The notes beneath the pieces were generated by a model. That model worked only from the letters and a program-made list of their open reading frames with translations, had not been told where the DNA came from and searched no databases. Below, in pieces: positions 28,280-39,274 of a DNA stretch of 64,000 nucleotides. The stretch comes from Erinaceus europaeus (lineage: Eukaryota > Chordata > Mammalia > Eulipotyphla > Erinaceidae), in the NCBI RefSeq assembly GCF_950295315.1, contig NC_080179.1, positions 75,186,136 to 75,250,135 of the forward strand. The letters are read 5' to 3'. The position numbers were made by a program, and so were the translations under genes. How positions within the stretch are numbered: the first letter of the stretch is position 1; each line of letters begins with the position of its first letter.

Positions 28280-28639
28280 GAGTGAGTGAGCGAGGTTCTG
28301 GTATTATACTGAGTGTGGTTACAGTGTTTCGTGAGTCTATACATATTAAGGAGTTTTTCAGGGCAACCCAAGAATACTTAAGCAGGAGAGGGACAGGCAT
28401 GCTTAGATGGGAGACATAAGGTGAGAGAATGTCCCCAGGGCCTCTCAGGGTCTAGGGCTGCGCTCTGCTCTCTGGGTACCCCGCTGCCCAGCTCTGCTCA
28501 GGCTCGGGCCTGGGGTCCTTGGCAGCCAGCCCTTGCTGTCTTGGTTCACTGAGAGTCAGAAGAATGTGTCAGTGTGGCTGCTCCCAGAAGGTTGCAGGAG
28601 TCTAATCTAGTTAAGTCTAGTACAGGCGTTACCCAGGGA

Positions 28640-28872
28640 GGTAAAGCACTCAACAAAGTGGTGGGCGCTTGAACACAAGGGGGGGTTGCTTCACAAGCAA
28701 CAAGTCTTTCTCTTCCCCTCTCTGTCTTCCCCTCCTCTCTGCCTGTATTTCTCTCCGTCCTATCCAAAAACAGCAACAATAGAATACAGATGGCCACCAG
28801 GAACAATGGATTCCTACTGCTGCAGGCACCCAGCCCCAGTGATATTGCTGGAGGCAAAATAAATAAAATAAG
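28640..28872 (+). mobile_element. SINE-A, long form, head degraded
   Basis: GGTTGCTTCACAAGCAACAA, TTTCTCTCCGTCCTATCC and GATATTGCTGGAGGCAAAA. Confidence 0.75.
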
Positions 28873-28874
28873 GG

Positions 28875-28995
28875 TGGGGGTACATAGTATAAAGGTTCTG
28901 CAAAGACACTCTCATGCCTGAGGCTCCAGTGTCCCAAATTCAATCCCCTGCACCACCATAAGCCAGAGCTGAGCAATGCTCTAGAAAAAAAACAA
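28875..28995 (+). mobile_element. SINE-D
   Basis: TACATAGTATAAAGGTTCTG then AGAGCTGAGCAATGCTCTAG. Confidence 0.78.
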
Positions 28996-29079
28996 ATTTA
29001 AGTGTAGTACTGAGTTAAAATCCCCTTTAATAGCCTTTAGTAGGGTGTGAGTGTGCGTGGGGGGATACAGTGGGACAAA

Positions 29080-29205
29080 TATTTTGAACAATTTATGACA
29101 GAAAGGAAAGAGAACCAGAGTTCCACTCTGACACATGCAGTGCCAGGGGTTGAACTCAGGACCTCCAGCTTGAGTCCAGTGCTTTACTCACCGCACCAAT
29201 CTCGG
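29080..29205 (-). mobile_element. SINE-C
   Basis: CAGTGCCAGGGGTTGAACTC then AGTGCTTTACTCACCGCACC. Confidence 0.75.
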
Positions 29206-29404
29206 GCCATTTATGAGGAACTCCTGCACAAACCGGCCGCTTACTGCCCTCCCCCAGTGTGCTTTCCTTGATGGTCCTGTGGCTATACTGGCAGAAGACC
29301 AGTAGGGGCCAATTTGCCAAAATGTCAGGAACTTTTGCAGGAGGGGTTGTATGCCATTAAGTGTTTCACTCTACAAAGGCTACTGCTTCCTTCAAGGAAA
29401 CAAT

Positions 29405-29640
29405 TTTCTTGCTCTAGTTATTGTTATTGCTGTTGTTATTGTTGGACAGGACAGAGAAAAATCGAGAGAGGAGGGGAAGACAGAGAGAGGGGAGAGAGAA
29501 ACACCTACAGACCTGCTTCACTGCTTGTGAAGTGACCCTCCTGCAGGTGGGGTGGGGAGCCGGGGGCTTGAACCCGGGTCCTTACGCGGGCCCCTGTGCT
29601 TTGTGCGCTTAGCCCGCTGCGGTACTACTGCCCAGGCCCC
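29405..29640 (-). mobile_element. SINE-A
   Basis: TTATTGTTGGACAGGACAGA; head end rearranged (TGCGCTTAGCCCGCTGCGGT). Confidence 0.85.
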
Positions 29641-29729
29641 TTACTCCCTTTTATTTTAATTGAAGAATTGATTTTGCATTTCTAGCCTGCCAGTGGGGGA
29701 AATTTTTCTTTTCCTTCTGTTTTTCTGCT

Positions 29730-29868
29730 TTTTTTTTTTTTTTTTTTCTCTTTCTTCCCCCAGCACTGCTCAGCTCCGGTTTATGGTGGTGCTGGGGATT
29801 GAATCTGGGAACTCAGTGCCTCAGGCGGAAAAGTTTTTGGCATAACCACCACCCTGTCTTCCCTGGCT
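29730..29868 (-). mobile_element. SINE-D
   Basis: Long T run, then CAGCACTGCTCAGCTCCGGT. Confidence 0.8.
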
Positions 29869-30167
29869 CTTCTAAACAAGCTTGTTGGATGTGTAGTGCT
29901 TGGCAACGCAGCGCATTTCCAGTGGATCCTGCAGGGGGCGCTATTGCCTTCCAGGAAGAGCGTTACGGTTATTCATGTTATTGAGCGCATCTCGGCCGGG
30001 GGGTGCAACAGGTCAGTGTGGCATTCGAAGAGAACACACAAAACAAAAGAAAGCTAAGTCACACACACTCCTCGAGCAACACGCCAAAGGTTGTCAGAAA
30101 GTCTTTGTTGTCTCCCTGGGACTCCAGCAGCTGGTTCCCTTTCTTTACCTCTTTTCTCTTAGATTCT

Positions 30168-30300
30168 TTTTTTTTTTTTTCTTTCTTAAAATGTATTTAT
30201 TAACAAGGGAGGAGGTAGAGAACGCCAGAGCATCACTCCAGCTCATGGGATACTGGGAATCAAACTTAAGCCCTCATGCTTGAGGTCTCATCTTGTCACT
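30168..30300 (-). mobile_element. SINE-C
   Basis: T run, then CATCACTCCAGCTCATGGGA and CTCATGCTTGAGGTCTCATC. Confidence 0.65.
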
Positions 30301-30500
30301 AGCGTCAACTTGCATGGGGGAGGGGGTGCACAGCTCCCAGGAAAAGAAAAGAGACGTGCGTTCCCATACCGGGAGTCGAACCCGGGCCGCCTGGGTGAAA
30401 ACCAGGAATCCTGACCGCTAGACCATATGGGAGGCGCTGGAGGCGGAGGTCTCTGTCGTTCTAGACGTGACCCAGGTCACTTTGCCGCCTGCCCTTGCCT
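30300..30500 (-). repeat. Inverted duplication arm 2 around tRNA-Glu
   Basis: Reverse complement counterpart of 25,221-25,430. The flanks have diverged by small substitutions and indels while the tRNA body is nearly identical. Confidence 0.88.
30361..30432 (-). tRNA. TRE-TTC: tRNA-Glu (anticodon TTC), copy 2
   Basis: Identical to copy 1 over 71 of 72 positions; gene position 20 in the D loop is C instead of T. Stems, the anticodon (30,399-30,397) and both Pol III boxes are intact. A CTTTTC terminator follows on the minus strand at about 30,346. Flanks are homologous to copy 1 on both sides, so the gene was duplicated as DNA, not retroposed. Confidence 0.95.
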
Positions 30501-30663
30501 ATTACAACAGTAATAACTACAACAACAGTAAAAAGACAACAGGGGCAACAAAAGGGAAAATAAATACATAAAATTTAAAAAAATACGTATATCCACTAGG
30601 AACAGTGGGTTTGTAGTGCCAGCACCAGCGATAAACCTGGAGGCAATAAATAAATAAAAACAA
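30501..30663 (+). mobile_element. SINE-A, 5' truncated, long form
   Basis: Begins in the CAA/TAA tail immediately at the edge of tRNA duplication arm 2 and ends CCTGGAGGCAATAAATAAAT. Confidence 0.8.
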
Positions 30664-31084
30664 GTTTCCTGACAAATACTTCGGTCCTGGTGGAATGTCA
30701 GTACCTCTCGTTTACTTCCCCTATTATTAACCCCTCGGGGAGTATATACCAAAATTCTTTTTGGGGTGCAGACGGTGGGAGTCTTGCTCTGATAATTGCT
30801 ACTTTGCTGGGCATGGGAGTTAGCAGATCGATCCATATCCCCAGCCTCCCAGCCTGGATATCTCTCTCTCTAGCCGGGTCCTCTGCTCATGTATCTGCAT
30901 CTCTGTGCTTGACTCCCTTTGGGTCTCCCAGCCCTCTGAGCGTGTGGTCCCACAATTCTAGTCCCTTTCTGTATGAGTCAGATTCTGTGTCACTTGTTCC
31001 TTTGTTTTCAAAGTCTCACATATAACTGGAACCACGTGGCCTTTTTTTCCCCTCAGCCTGGCTTCTTTTTATTTTATTTTATTT
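30664..31084. other. Unassigned stretch
   Basis: No SINE head. The part near 30,970-31,040 (CTGTATGAGTCAGATTCTGT) hints at an antisense LINE but is not firm. Confidence 0.35.
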
Positions 31085-31366
31085 TAATATTTATTTATTT
31101 ACCCTTTTGTTGCCCTTGTTGTTTAACATTGTTGTGGGTATTATTGTTGTTTTGACATCTTTGTTGTTGGATAGGACAGAGAGAAATGGAGAGAGGAGGG
31201 GAAGACAGAGAGGGGGAGAGAAAGACAGACACCTGCTAACCTGCTTCCCCGCATGGGAAGCGACTCCCCTGCAGGTGGGGAGCCGGGGGCTTGAACCGAG
31301 ATCCTTATGCTGGTCCTTGAGCTTTGCGCCACCTGCACTTAACCCTCTGTGCTACCGCCCGGCTCC
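31085..31366 (-). mobile_element. SINE-A
   Basis: CCCTTTTGTTGCCCTTGTTG through a GCTACCGCCCGGCTCCC head. Confidence 0.93.
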
Positions 31367-31379
31367 CTCCTGGCTTCTA

Positions 31380-31548
31380 TTTAATATTTTATTTTATGAG
31401 AGTGAGAGATACAGAGAGAAAGATAGACACAAGAGAGAGCAGAGCACTGCTCCAATCTGGTTTACGATGGTGCTGGAGATTGAACCTGGGACACTGGAGT
31501 CTCAGTCATGAAAGTCTTTTGCAGAACCTCTGTGCTAACTCTACAGCC
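31380..31548 (-). mobile_element. SINE-D
   Basis: AGAGCACTGCTCCAATCTGG then GCAGAACCTCTGTGCTAACT. Confidence 0.78.
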
Positions 31549-31654
31549 CTCTGGAGAGTGGTGGTGGGGCAGCATGGTGGGAGGTGGTGACAGGCCTTTT
31601 TGGGGGCCTGGGAAGATCACACAATTTCATTAAGTCCATAGCTTTCTGGGCTTG

Positions 31655-31795
31655 GTATTGATTATTATTTTTAGATAGAGACAAAGAGGCAGAGAATCAG
31701 AGACCACAGCTTCCTTCAATGCAGTCGGGGCCAGCCTTGAACTTGGACTGCACACAGCGAAGCAGTGATGAGTGAGTTATTTCACTGGCCTGGGA
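31655..31795 (-). mobile_element. SINE-E
   Basis: ACAGCTTCCTTCAATGCAGT then GAGTGAGTTATTTCACTGGC. Confidence 0.75.
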
Positions 31796-31852
31796 TCTAG
31801 AAGCCTACAGGTTTATAACTGGGTCAGAGGCTGCAAACTTGGGTCAGTTGCT

Positions 31853-32214
31853 TTCTTTCTTTCTTTCTTTTTTTGCTTCCAGGGTCATTGCTGGGGCTCA
31901 GTGCCTACACTATGACTCCATCGCTCCTGGAGGCCATTTTTGCCTCCTTTTGTTGCCCTTGTTGTTGTAGCCTTGTTGTGGTTATTATTGGTATCGTTAC
32001 TGATGTTGTCGTTGTTGGACAGGACAGAGAGAAATGGAGAGAGGAGGGGAAGACAGAGAGGGGGAGAGAAAGGCAGACACCTGCAGACCTTCTTCACCGC
32101 CTGTGAAGCGACTCCCCTGCAGGTGGGGAGCTGGGGGCTCGAACCGAGATCCTTATGCCGGTCCCTGCGCTTGGCGCCATGTGCGCTTAACCCGCTGCGC
32201 CACCGCCCGACCCC
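31853..32214 (-). mobile_element. SINE-A, long form
   Basis: TTCCAGGGTCATTGCTGGGG and a full head (GCCACCGCCCGACCCCC). Confidence 0.93.
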
Positions 32215-32784
32215 CTCTTCTCTTTTCTTTTTCTCTCCCCCCCCATACAACACTGCTTGCTCAGTTGTTGGGCAGTACGCCAGCTTCCCCGCTTATCCCT
32301 GCCATCTATTGACATAACCAGTTACCTAGGACCCGCCTTGCCTGATTTTTTTGTACCTCAGTATCAAATCCCTGTCACTCATTTTATGTCATCGCCACTA
32401 GTCATTGACTTTTTATTAACTCTCCAGACAAATTCAGTTCACAAGTCTTGACTGAGTTGTGGAATGAGATGGTATGCCTTACGTGAATTTCACGTGCGGT
32501 TAGTTATCTATTGAGGTACACATCAAATTAAGTTGAGTCTCCCTCCCTCAAGCACAGTGAAAAGGAAGCCTATTATTTTTCCTACTGTGTGTAACTGATC
32601 CAGTGGTCTTTATCTTTTATGCATGACTCCTTCCTCGTTACTCCTCTTTGAAGTTGTTTTTTGTTTGTTGTTGTTTTTCTCTCAAAATAAATTCAAACAA
32701 TTCAAATGTAGAAAACAACAACAGTTCCTTACTAATCCAAAGCACTAAAGAGTTATGCATAATAGACTTGAAATATGGAATGAT
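32215..32784. other. Unassigned, AT-rich unique sequence
   Basis: Nothing recognised on either strand. Confidence 0.4.
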
Positions 32785-32987
32785 GGGGCCAGGTGGTGGT
32801 GCACCTGGTCGAGCGCACGTTACAGTACAGAAGGACCCAGGCTCGAGCCCCCAGTCCCCACCTGCAGGAGGAAAGTTTTGTGAGTGGTGAAGCAGGTCTG
32901 CAGGTGTCTCTCTGTCTCTCTCCTTCTCTGTCTTCCCTCCTCCTCTCAATTTCTGGCTGTCTCTATCCAATAAATAAATAAAGATAA
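32785..32987 (+). mobile_element. SINE-B
   Basis: Near-exact TSD ATGGAATGATG / GTGGAATGATG flanks the element. Confidence 0.92.
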
Positions 32988-32999
32988 TACATTTCTTTT

Positions 33000-33599
33000 A
33001 AATGTGGAATGATGAGAATGGTATAATCATGGAGTATATGTAGGAAATTAAGACTATATTATTGCACAGTAATAAATCATTTGTTAATGAATATTAAGCA
33101 TGAGTAATTCTGGCAACACAAGAATTATTTTTCCTTTTATTTTTTCTTGTCTTGTTTCTGTCTACCTGTTACCTTGTAGTTCAAGCAATAGAGATGACCT
33201 CTCTTGGTTGCTTTTTGATTCTTGAATGCTGAATTTCTACCATTTTTTCTGGAATTTTATTGTCCAAGGAACTCTTCTGCAAACTGTTGACTTCTTCATA
33301 GTCTATTCAAGTCAGCACACTATAATTCATTACTGTGCTGTGAGAATATTTATTTATAACAGGTATAACTCTTAGCCCTCCCTGTTATGTAACTAGGGCT
33401 GTTCTACAACAAACAGGCTCATCAAAATATTTTTTGTATAAATTAGCTTTTCTGAAGAATATGAAGAATTGGGGTCTATTGTGCTGCTCCTGATAGAGAT
33501 GACCGGTAACAATGGAGAGAGGCATTTATTCGAGGTCTAGGCCCATCATGTCTGTTTGGGAATCTCAGGACTCCCCGAATAGGGCCCCAGCTCATTTTG
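33000..33599. other. Unassigned, AT-rich sequence leading into an L1 end
   Basis: Possibly more of the L1 3' region at 33,600, but not recognisable. No gene. Confidence 0.35.
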
Positions 33600-33795
33600 G
33601 TGTTTCTTTAAAAATAGGCGAGGATGGGGTGGGTGGCTGGGGAGAATACAGGTCCAAGAAGGATGACAGAGGACCTAGTGGGGGTTGTATTGTTATATGG
33701 GAAACTGGGGAATGTTATGCATGTACAAACTATTGTATTTACTGTCGAATGTAAAACACTAATTCCCCAATAAAGAAATTTAAAAATTAAAAAAA
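33600..33795 (+). mobile_element. L1 3' terminus
   Basis: ACAGAGGACCTAGTGGGGGT, ATGCATGTACAAACTATTG and CCCCAATAAAGAAATT with an A-rich tail. Confidence 0.7.
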
Positions 33796-33897
33796 AAAGA
33801 AAAAAGAAAATGAAGAATTCTGCTAAAGGCTCTTCAATATGTTTCTTTCCTTTCTGTAATCTCTGTCTACCATCTTAGTTAAAAAGAAAGAGGGAAA

Positions 33898-34233
33898 TGT
33901 TGGTCTGCTTTTAAATTCTGCTTCTTCTAAGACCCCGTCTGTTGCATTGCTTGACTCTGGTCTATTTACATAATCATTATTTTTCATTGGTTTAATCCCC
34001 ACTGGTTCGAGCGTCATTTTCCTTCTCCCCACCCCCTATCCTACGTACATCCTCTTCGGACCTGACACTTCCGCCTCAGGAGACATAAAAGACAGGGCTT
34101 TCGAATGAAGAAAGATTAGTAGAGATCAGATTGTTGAACTGCATCCCCGCTTGTCAATAAAGATTGACCTGCGTTCCCAGCTCAGCCACGAGTCCCTGGT
34201 CGTCTGTCTCCCGCCCGCGAAGCCAGCCCGGCA
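33898..34233 (+). mobile_element. Solo LTR, same family as 1,165-1,604
   Basis: Begins TGTTGGTCTGC; has ACATAAAAGACAG, AATAAAG at about 34,157, and a U5 with CTGGTCGTCTGT and GAAGCCAGCCCGG shared with the LTR at 1,165. The 3' end is uncertain and no TSD was found; a SINE-D fragment abuts it. Confidence 0.7.
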
Positions 34234-34235
34234 TC

Positions 34236-34332
34236 AGTGGTGGGTTCTGCTTCTGGTGCTCTGAATTGAACCTCAGGTCTCTGAGGTTCAGGTGTGAGTC
34301 TTGTGTCACCCATATGCTGTCTCCCCAGACAG
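34236..34332 (-). repeat. SINE-D fragment
   Basis: TCTGAATTGAACCTCAGGTC then CCCATATGCTGTCTCCCCA. Confidence 0.6.
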
Positions 34333-35070
34333 TTATGGCTCCTACTGTTTTAATCTAAATGCCAAGAAAACGCTCCCTGGGGACACCAGATAGACACAGA
34401 TTATCCTGGAGGAGCTAAGGTCTCCGAGGAAGCCCTAGAGTTGTGGCCACAGAGCCCAGGGACAAGCTGGATCTGAGGTAAGGCTGGGCACTGAGCCCAG
34501 CACTGAGGGAGGAGCACGCCGCATAGCAAGGGCTAGGCCATCGGCTTCAGTCTGGTTTCATCAGAAGTTGGAGGCACTTGGCTTGTCTCACTCTCCAACC
34601 CTTTCTGTCCTGGCAGGGCCATGAGCTCTGGGATGAGGTCAGATAGGGCTGGATGGGGACGCCCCTCCATGTCCAGAGGTTGGGACACTGTGACTTCACA
34701 GATCCCGGAACCTAACGTTCCCAGTGAAGGAGTCTGCGGTGACTACTTTGGAATTATGTATGTGGGTGGGGCTCTGGGTTATCCTGGTAGAAAAGGACCT
34801 AGGTTGGGAGTGAGAATGTCCTGTAGACACCTAGCGTGGAGACATGAGAAACTGCCCGTGTGCCAACCACTGCACTGTAGTCTACTATCTACCCTGCCCC
34901 ATAAACTGGAAAAAGAAATGAATAAAATGGAAACAGGGCATCTGCAGTGTGACTGCTGTAGCTTCCGTGTGAGAAAGATTAACATACAAATCCAGACCAC
35001 AGGAGACGTCACCTGAGTTCAGGCATGTGTACTGGACACCGGCTTCTTGTTATTAACATGCTTTTCCTTT
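34333..35070. other. Unassigned unique sequence
   Basis: A 131-codon plus-strand open frame (34,621-35,016) has no recognisable similarity; its composition is not clearly coding. Not called as a gene. Confidence 0.4.
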
Positions 35071-35074
35071 TAGT

Positions 35075-35196
35075 TACTTTTACCAGAGCACTGTTCAGCT
35101 CTGGCTTATGTTGGTGTGGGGGATTGAACCTGGGACTTTAGAGCCTCAGGCATGAGAGTTTCTTTGCATAATCATTATGCTATCTACCCTCTGGCC
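35075..35196 (-). mobile_element. SINE-D
   Basis: AGAGCACTGTTCAGCTCTGG then CATAATCATTATGCTATCTA. Confidence 0.85.
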
Positions 35197-35197
35197 A

Positions 35198-35202
<5 letters not shown>

Positions 35203-35241
<39 letters not shown>
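35203..35241. repeat. (TA)n microsatellite
   Basis: About 19 TA units between two antisense SINEs. Confidence 0.95.
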
Positions 35242-35242
<1 letters not shown>

Positions 35243-35243
<1 letters not shown>

Positions 35244-35465
35244 ATTTATTTTTAAATGATTTCTTATTTATTGGGTAAGAGACAGCCAGAATTTGAGAGG
35301 GAATGAGGAAGACAGAAAGGGAGAGAGACATATGTAGCCCTGCTTCATCACTGGCAAAGCTTTCCAACCCGGCAGGTAGGGAACGGGGGGGGGGGGAGGG
35401 GGCCTTGAACCTGGGGTGCTCGAGCATTGTAACAGGTGTGTTCAGCCAGGGGCGTCACCACACAG
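35243..35465 (-). mobile_element. SINE-B
   Basis: TTTATTGGGTAAGAGACAGC then AGCCAGGGGCGTCACCACAC; contains a G-run at about 35,387. Confidence 0.82.
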
Positions 35466-35714
35466 GTTCCCACTCACACACATTTTCTTTGGCCATTTTT
35501 GGGAAATGGACACTTTGGGTTCTCAGACCACCCTGGTTAGGAGTCTCTGAGCACCAGCCCCTGGGACCCCTCCCACCCTTCTATTCTAGACACTGGCCAA
35601 CTCAAAACGTCCCTCCCTCCAGCAGCACGACCAGCAGCACACTTCAGTGGACACCCAACCCAGCTGTGGGGCCCCAAAGAACATGCGTGTCAGAGTTCCC
35701 ATTGGGTGACAGCG

Positions 35715-35720
35715 TTTATT
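35715..35720 (-). terminator. CGNL1: Candidate CGNL1 poly(A) signal
   Basis: AATAAA on the minus strand about 2.4 kb past the stop, followed by a GT-rich stretch at about 35,625-35,665. SINEs resume beyond it, as expected at a UTR edge. Confidence 0.5.
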
Positions 35721-37102
35721 TAAAGGCCTTTGCTTCACAGAGGGCCTTACTTACACAGAGGTAGCTGTGGCAAGAATAGTATGTCTTCCTTGGCACAAAT
35801 CAGGGCAACTGACGCCCTGCACCCAGCCAAAGCAGGAACCCACCAGAAGCAGCCGATTGCCGTCAGAGTGACACTCACATTCTGAACACTATCTACCAAC
35901 TGTCTGCTCAGCATTGCGTCTGGCCACACTGGCATCAAATATCATACTTTTTCTCTTCTGCAGCTAGCGAAAGGAAGTATCTTTAAGCGAGGTTATCTCA
36001 TAAAGGAACTGAGAGGGAAAGAAGATAATACATGAAGAGAATCAAATTCGAGCCCGAGGCGGGCCAGAGTTCTCCGGACACTGATCAAGTTGCCAGGGTC
36101 ATACTGCCATACTCTGCTCACCTCCCAGCCCTGGTGCCCCCTGATCCTCTGTGCATGCCCACCGGGCTCCTTGATACCAGCCTTGATACCACCAGGGGGA
36201 GCTGCTGGCAGGGATGTGGCATTCTGCTGAGCCCTCCAGGCCAGCTTACGGGCACATGCCTATGAGGGTGGCAACACTGGGGGTTGGTGATGGGGAAATC
36301 AAGACCATACTTAGGGTCATCATGCCAGGGAGTCCCTAGACTCCAACCCCTCCAGGATGGAGGAGGCTTGACCCAGTTTAGTTCACGTGTGTATTTCCGG
36401 TTCCAAAGGCTATATCTGAAACGTGGGTCAGTATGGACTTGCTGGGGTGGCTCCGGGCAGGATCCTTTCTGCAGCTGGAATAAGTATCACAGACTCCCCA
36501 GCTGTGGTGGGGTGACAATGGCCACAGAAGTGGGGAAGGGCTGGACTCCAGCCCCCCACCCAGCCAAGGACCACGATCCCCCTGAATCCTGCCGGCCTCT
36601 GTCAGCCGGGGCAGGGAGGCAAGTGGCTCCCCACCCCCTCCTCAAGGCAGCTATCTGTGACCCTCACCCAGCTCCCCCCATTTCTGTCTCCCATGTGCAC
36701 ACGGCCCATAGTGCTGCCACCTCAGCCCTGCTCACCTGTCTGTCCACACCCTGGCCCTGAGGAACCTTATGTGTGTTGGGCTTGGCTTCTGGGCATGACA
36801 GGGGACTGTCACAGAGGGAGGAGTGGGTATGTGTGACACCCAGCAAACTGAGAGCAGGAGCTGAGGAGCTGAGTATCTGGTGTCCCCACATGGTGTCCCC
36901 CCACCCCGCTAGAGTCCCGGTCACTCACTTCATGCCTGGCGCTGCTCACCCATGTCCTTCTGTCCCAGGCAGTCAGGATGCGACTTGAGGCCTGACACTG
37001 CTCCCTTCCCTCCCTGTCCTGTCAGCGACCTGAGATGTCGCTCACCCCCGTCCTGTCTCCACACCTCCCGAGGCTCCAGAAGGTGCTTCTCTTTTTCTCA
37101 CT

Positions 37103-37108
37103 TGCGCG

Positions 37109-37161
<53 letters not shown>
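37103..37161. repeat. (CG)n(CA)n microsatellite in CGNL1 3' UTR
   Basis: GCGCGCACGCGCGCA followed by about 24 CA units. Confidence 0.95.
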
Positions 37162-37163
<2 letters not shown>

Positions 37164-38095
37164 CTCCTTGCCCTTCCTGCACCCTCTCACTGTGGCTTTG
37201 GCAGCACCTGTCCCGCCCTCACCCCACAACCTGGGGACTTGGCACTCACACCTTCCTGCTCCCTGCCTGGCAGCCACCCGCCATCCCGATGCCTATCAGA
37301 AAGGCAGGGGGCAGAGCACCCCATCCTTCCAGAAACCACAGCGCAAAGCCTGACACGCAGCAAGCAGTCTCCCCGGCCCACCTGACCCAGGACGGAGGAC
37401 CCGCACTGGGCACCGGTGTCGGAGCAGCTCAGGAATGATGGCAGCATCCCAAAGGCCCTCAGCGACGCTGCCTGCCTGCCAGACACCTGCTGTGGCTGCT
37501 TCCTGAGACTCCTGGACATCAGCCTCTGGGCAGCGGCCCTGACCACGCTCTTCTCCAGCTTCCCAGAGTTTAACTTCCCCTCATCCCTCTCCTGCCGATG
37601 CCCTTTACTACTCGAAACCTCTTATCTGTGTATATATACTTACTTTGTTTCTTTTTAAAATAATACTCTCTGGACGGGTGAGCTCTATCACCAAGTCACA
37701 CCAGGGGACCCGCTGTGACATTGCCAAAGGGAACAGCAGCTGCCTAGGAGTGCACACATCACCCTGCAGGGGTGTAAATGACCCCCCAGAAATCTGGAGC
37801 CTCCCCATGCGCCCCCTTGCTTTTTCTTTTCTTTCATACGGGACTGAACCAGGCACAGAGTGATGCTGGGCCATAGGAGCTCCAGCCCGCCACAGCGGAT
37901 TTCTGCAGCCGCGTAGTCAATGTTCTGCGAGTCCCAGGTGCCCAGAGCTGCATCCCGACCTGGGGGTTAGGGTGAAGGTACTGGAAGATTCATCCTGTGA
38001 GTGGCCAGGCCACCGAGCGCTCCCTCTCGTCTCCCGCTTCGGGGGTCCCCACGTCCCCAAGGGGAGCGGGGAGGGCTATCTCCCCGCCGGGCAGC

Positions 38096-38225
38096 TCAGA
38101 GCTGGCTGACGGCATCCTTGGGGATGGTGTAGCTGAGGGGGGCCTCATACAGGCTGCCGCCATTGGTGCTGAGCTCGTCCTCGTCATCCGTGTCATCCAG
38201 GACTCTGCTGGGCGGCTTCTTCAGC
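38096..38225 (-). CDS. CGNL1: CGNL1 last coding exon and stop
   Basis: Tail after the coiled coil: [20 protein letters not shown], then [22 protein letters not shown] and TGA. The acidic DDxDDEDE cluster and [12 protein letters not shown] motif are diagnostic of CGNL1. Acceptor CCGCAG. Confidence 0.94.
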
Positions 38226-38514
38226 CTGCGGGGACAGCAAGGGGGCTGCTCCCTGGGTCTGCACGGCTCCCTCCCCCCCAGCTGCCCCTCTAGTCGGTGC
38301 TCCTGGCCCAGGGCTGGACGAGGCCGGCACCACTACACTAGGGAGTTTTCCTTTTGCCTCAGTGCCAATCTGGCCTGACAGGGAGCCTCAGTGGGGCTTA
38401 TCTTTTTTTTTCCTTTTTTCACCACTGCGGTTATCTCAGGTTCAGGACCTGCACAATTTTACTGTCACCAGGAGTCATTTTTTTTTTTTTTATAGAGGGT
38501 GAGACGGGGGGGGG

Positions 38515-38548
<34 letters not shown>

Positions 38549-39225
38549 GCACTACCCAACTGCTTATGAAAGCTTCCCCTGCAGGTGGGACTAGGGGCTT
38601 GAACCCAGGCAGGCCCAGGGCAGTAGGCCTGTAAGAAAGGCTCAGCTCTGCAGATGGGTGTAGCTGAATTATAGGACCCTTGTCCCCAGGGTGCTAGTGG
38701 TGGAAGGCAGCCACACCCCACCTGTCTGCTACTCTCAGAACTACAGCAGGGAGCTGGGGAAGCAACTTTCTTTTGTAGCAGGTATGGGGGTATCCTAGTT
38801 GTCATGAGGCCTCCAGCCAAGAGTTTATCTTATTTCTCCCTAACTTTCTTTAAAAATAGGAGTCGGGGGGAGTCCGGTGGTTACACAGCGAGTTAAGCGC
38901 AGGTGGCGCAAAGCACAAGGACCGGCATAAGGATCCCAGTTTGAGCCCCCGGTTCCCCACCTGCAGGGGAGTCGCTTCCCAGGTGGTAAAACAGGTCTGC
39001 AGGTGTCTGTCTTTCTCTCCCCCTCTCTGTCTTCCCCTCCTCTCTCCATTTCTCTCTGTCCTATCCAACAATAATAATATCAATAACAACAACAATAGCA
39101 ACAAAAGGGAATGAGTAAATATTTTAAAAAATTAAAAATAGGAGTGGGGAGGGCTGATTCAGGTAGCACCCTCACCATAGTGCTGTAAGCTAGTCTTTTT
39201 TTGAGGGGGGTAGAGGAAGAGAGAG

Positions 39226-39274
<49 letters not shown>

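Larger units (their letters stand above)
35700..38095 (-). other. CGNL1: Probable CGNL1 3' UTR
   Basis: About 2.4 kb after the stop is free of recognisable SINEs, in contrast to both sides, and contains only a (CA)n tract at 37,103-37,161. It ends at an AATAAA at 35,720-35,715. Scattered open frames here lack homology and are not called. Confidence 0.55.

Noticed and set aside
34621..35016. 131-codon plus-strand open frame
   Set aside because: No recognisable domain, no conserved context and no splice or poly(A) support.
37035..37385. Open frames with His/Thr runs
   Set aside because: They cross a (CA)n tract in the presumed CGNL1 3' UTR.
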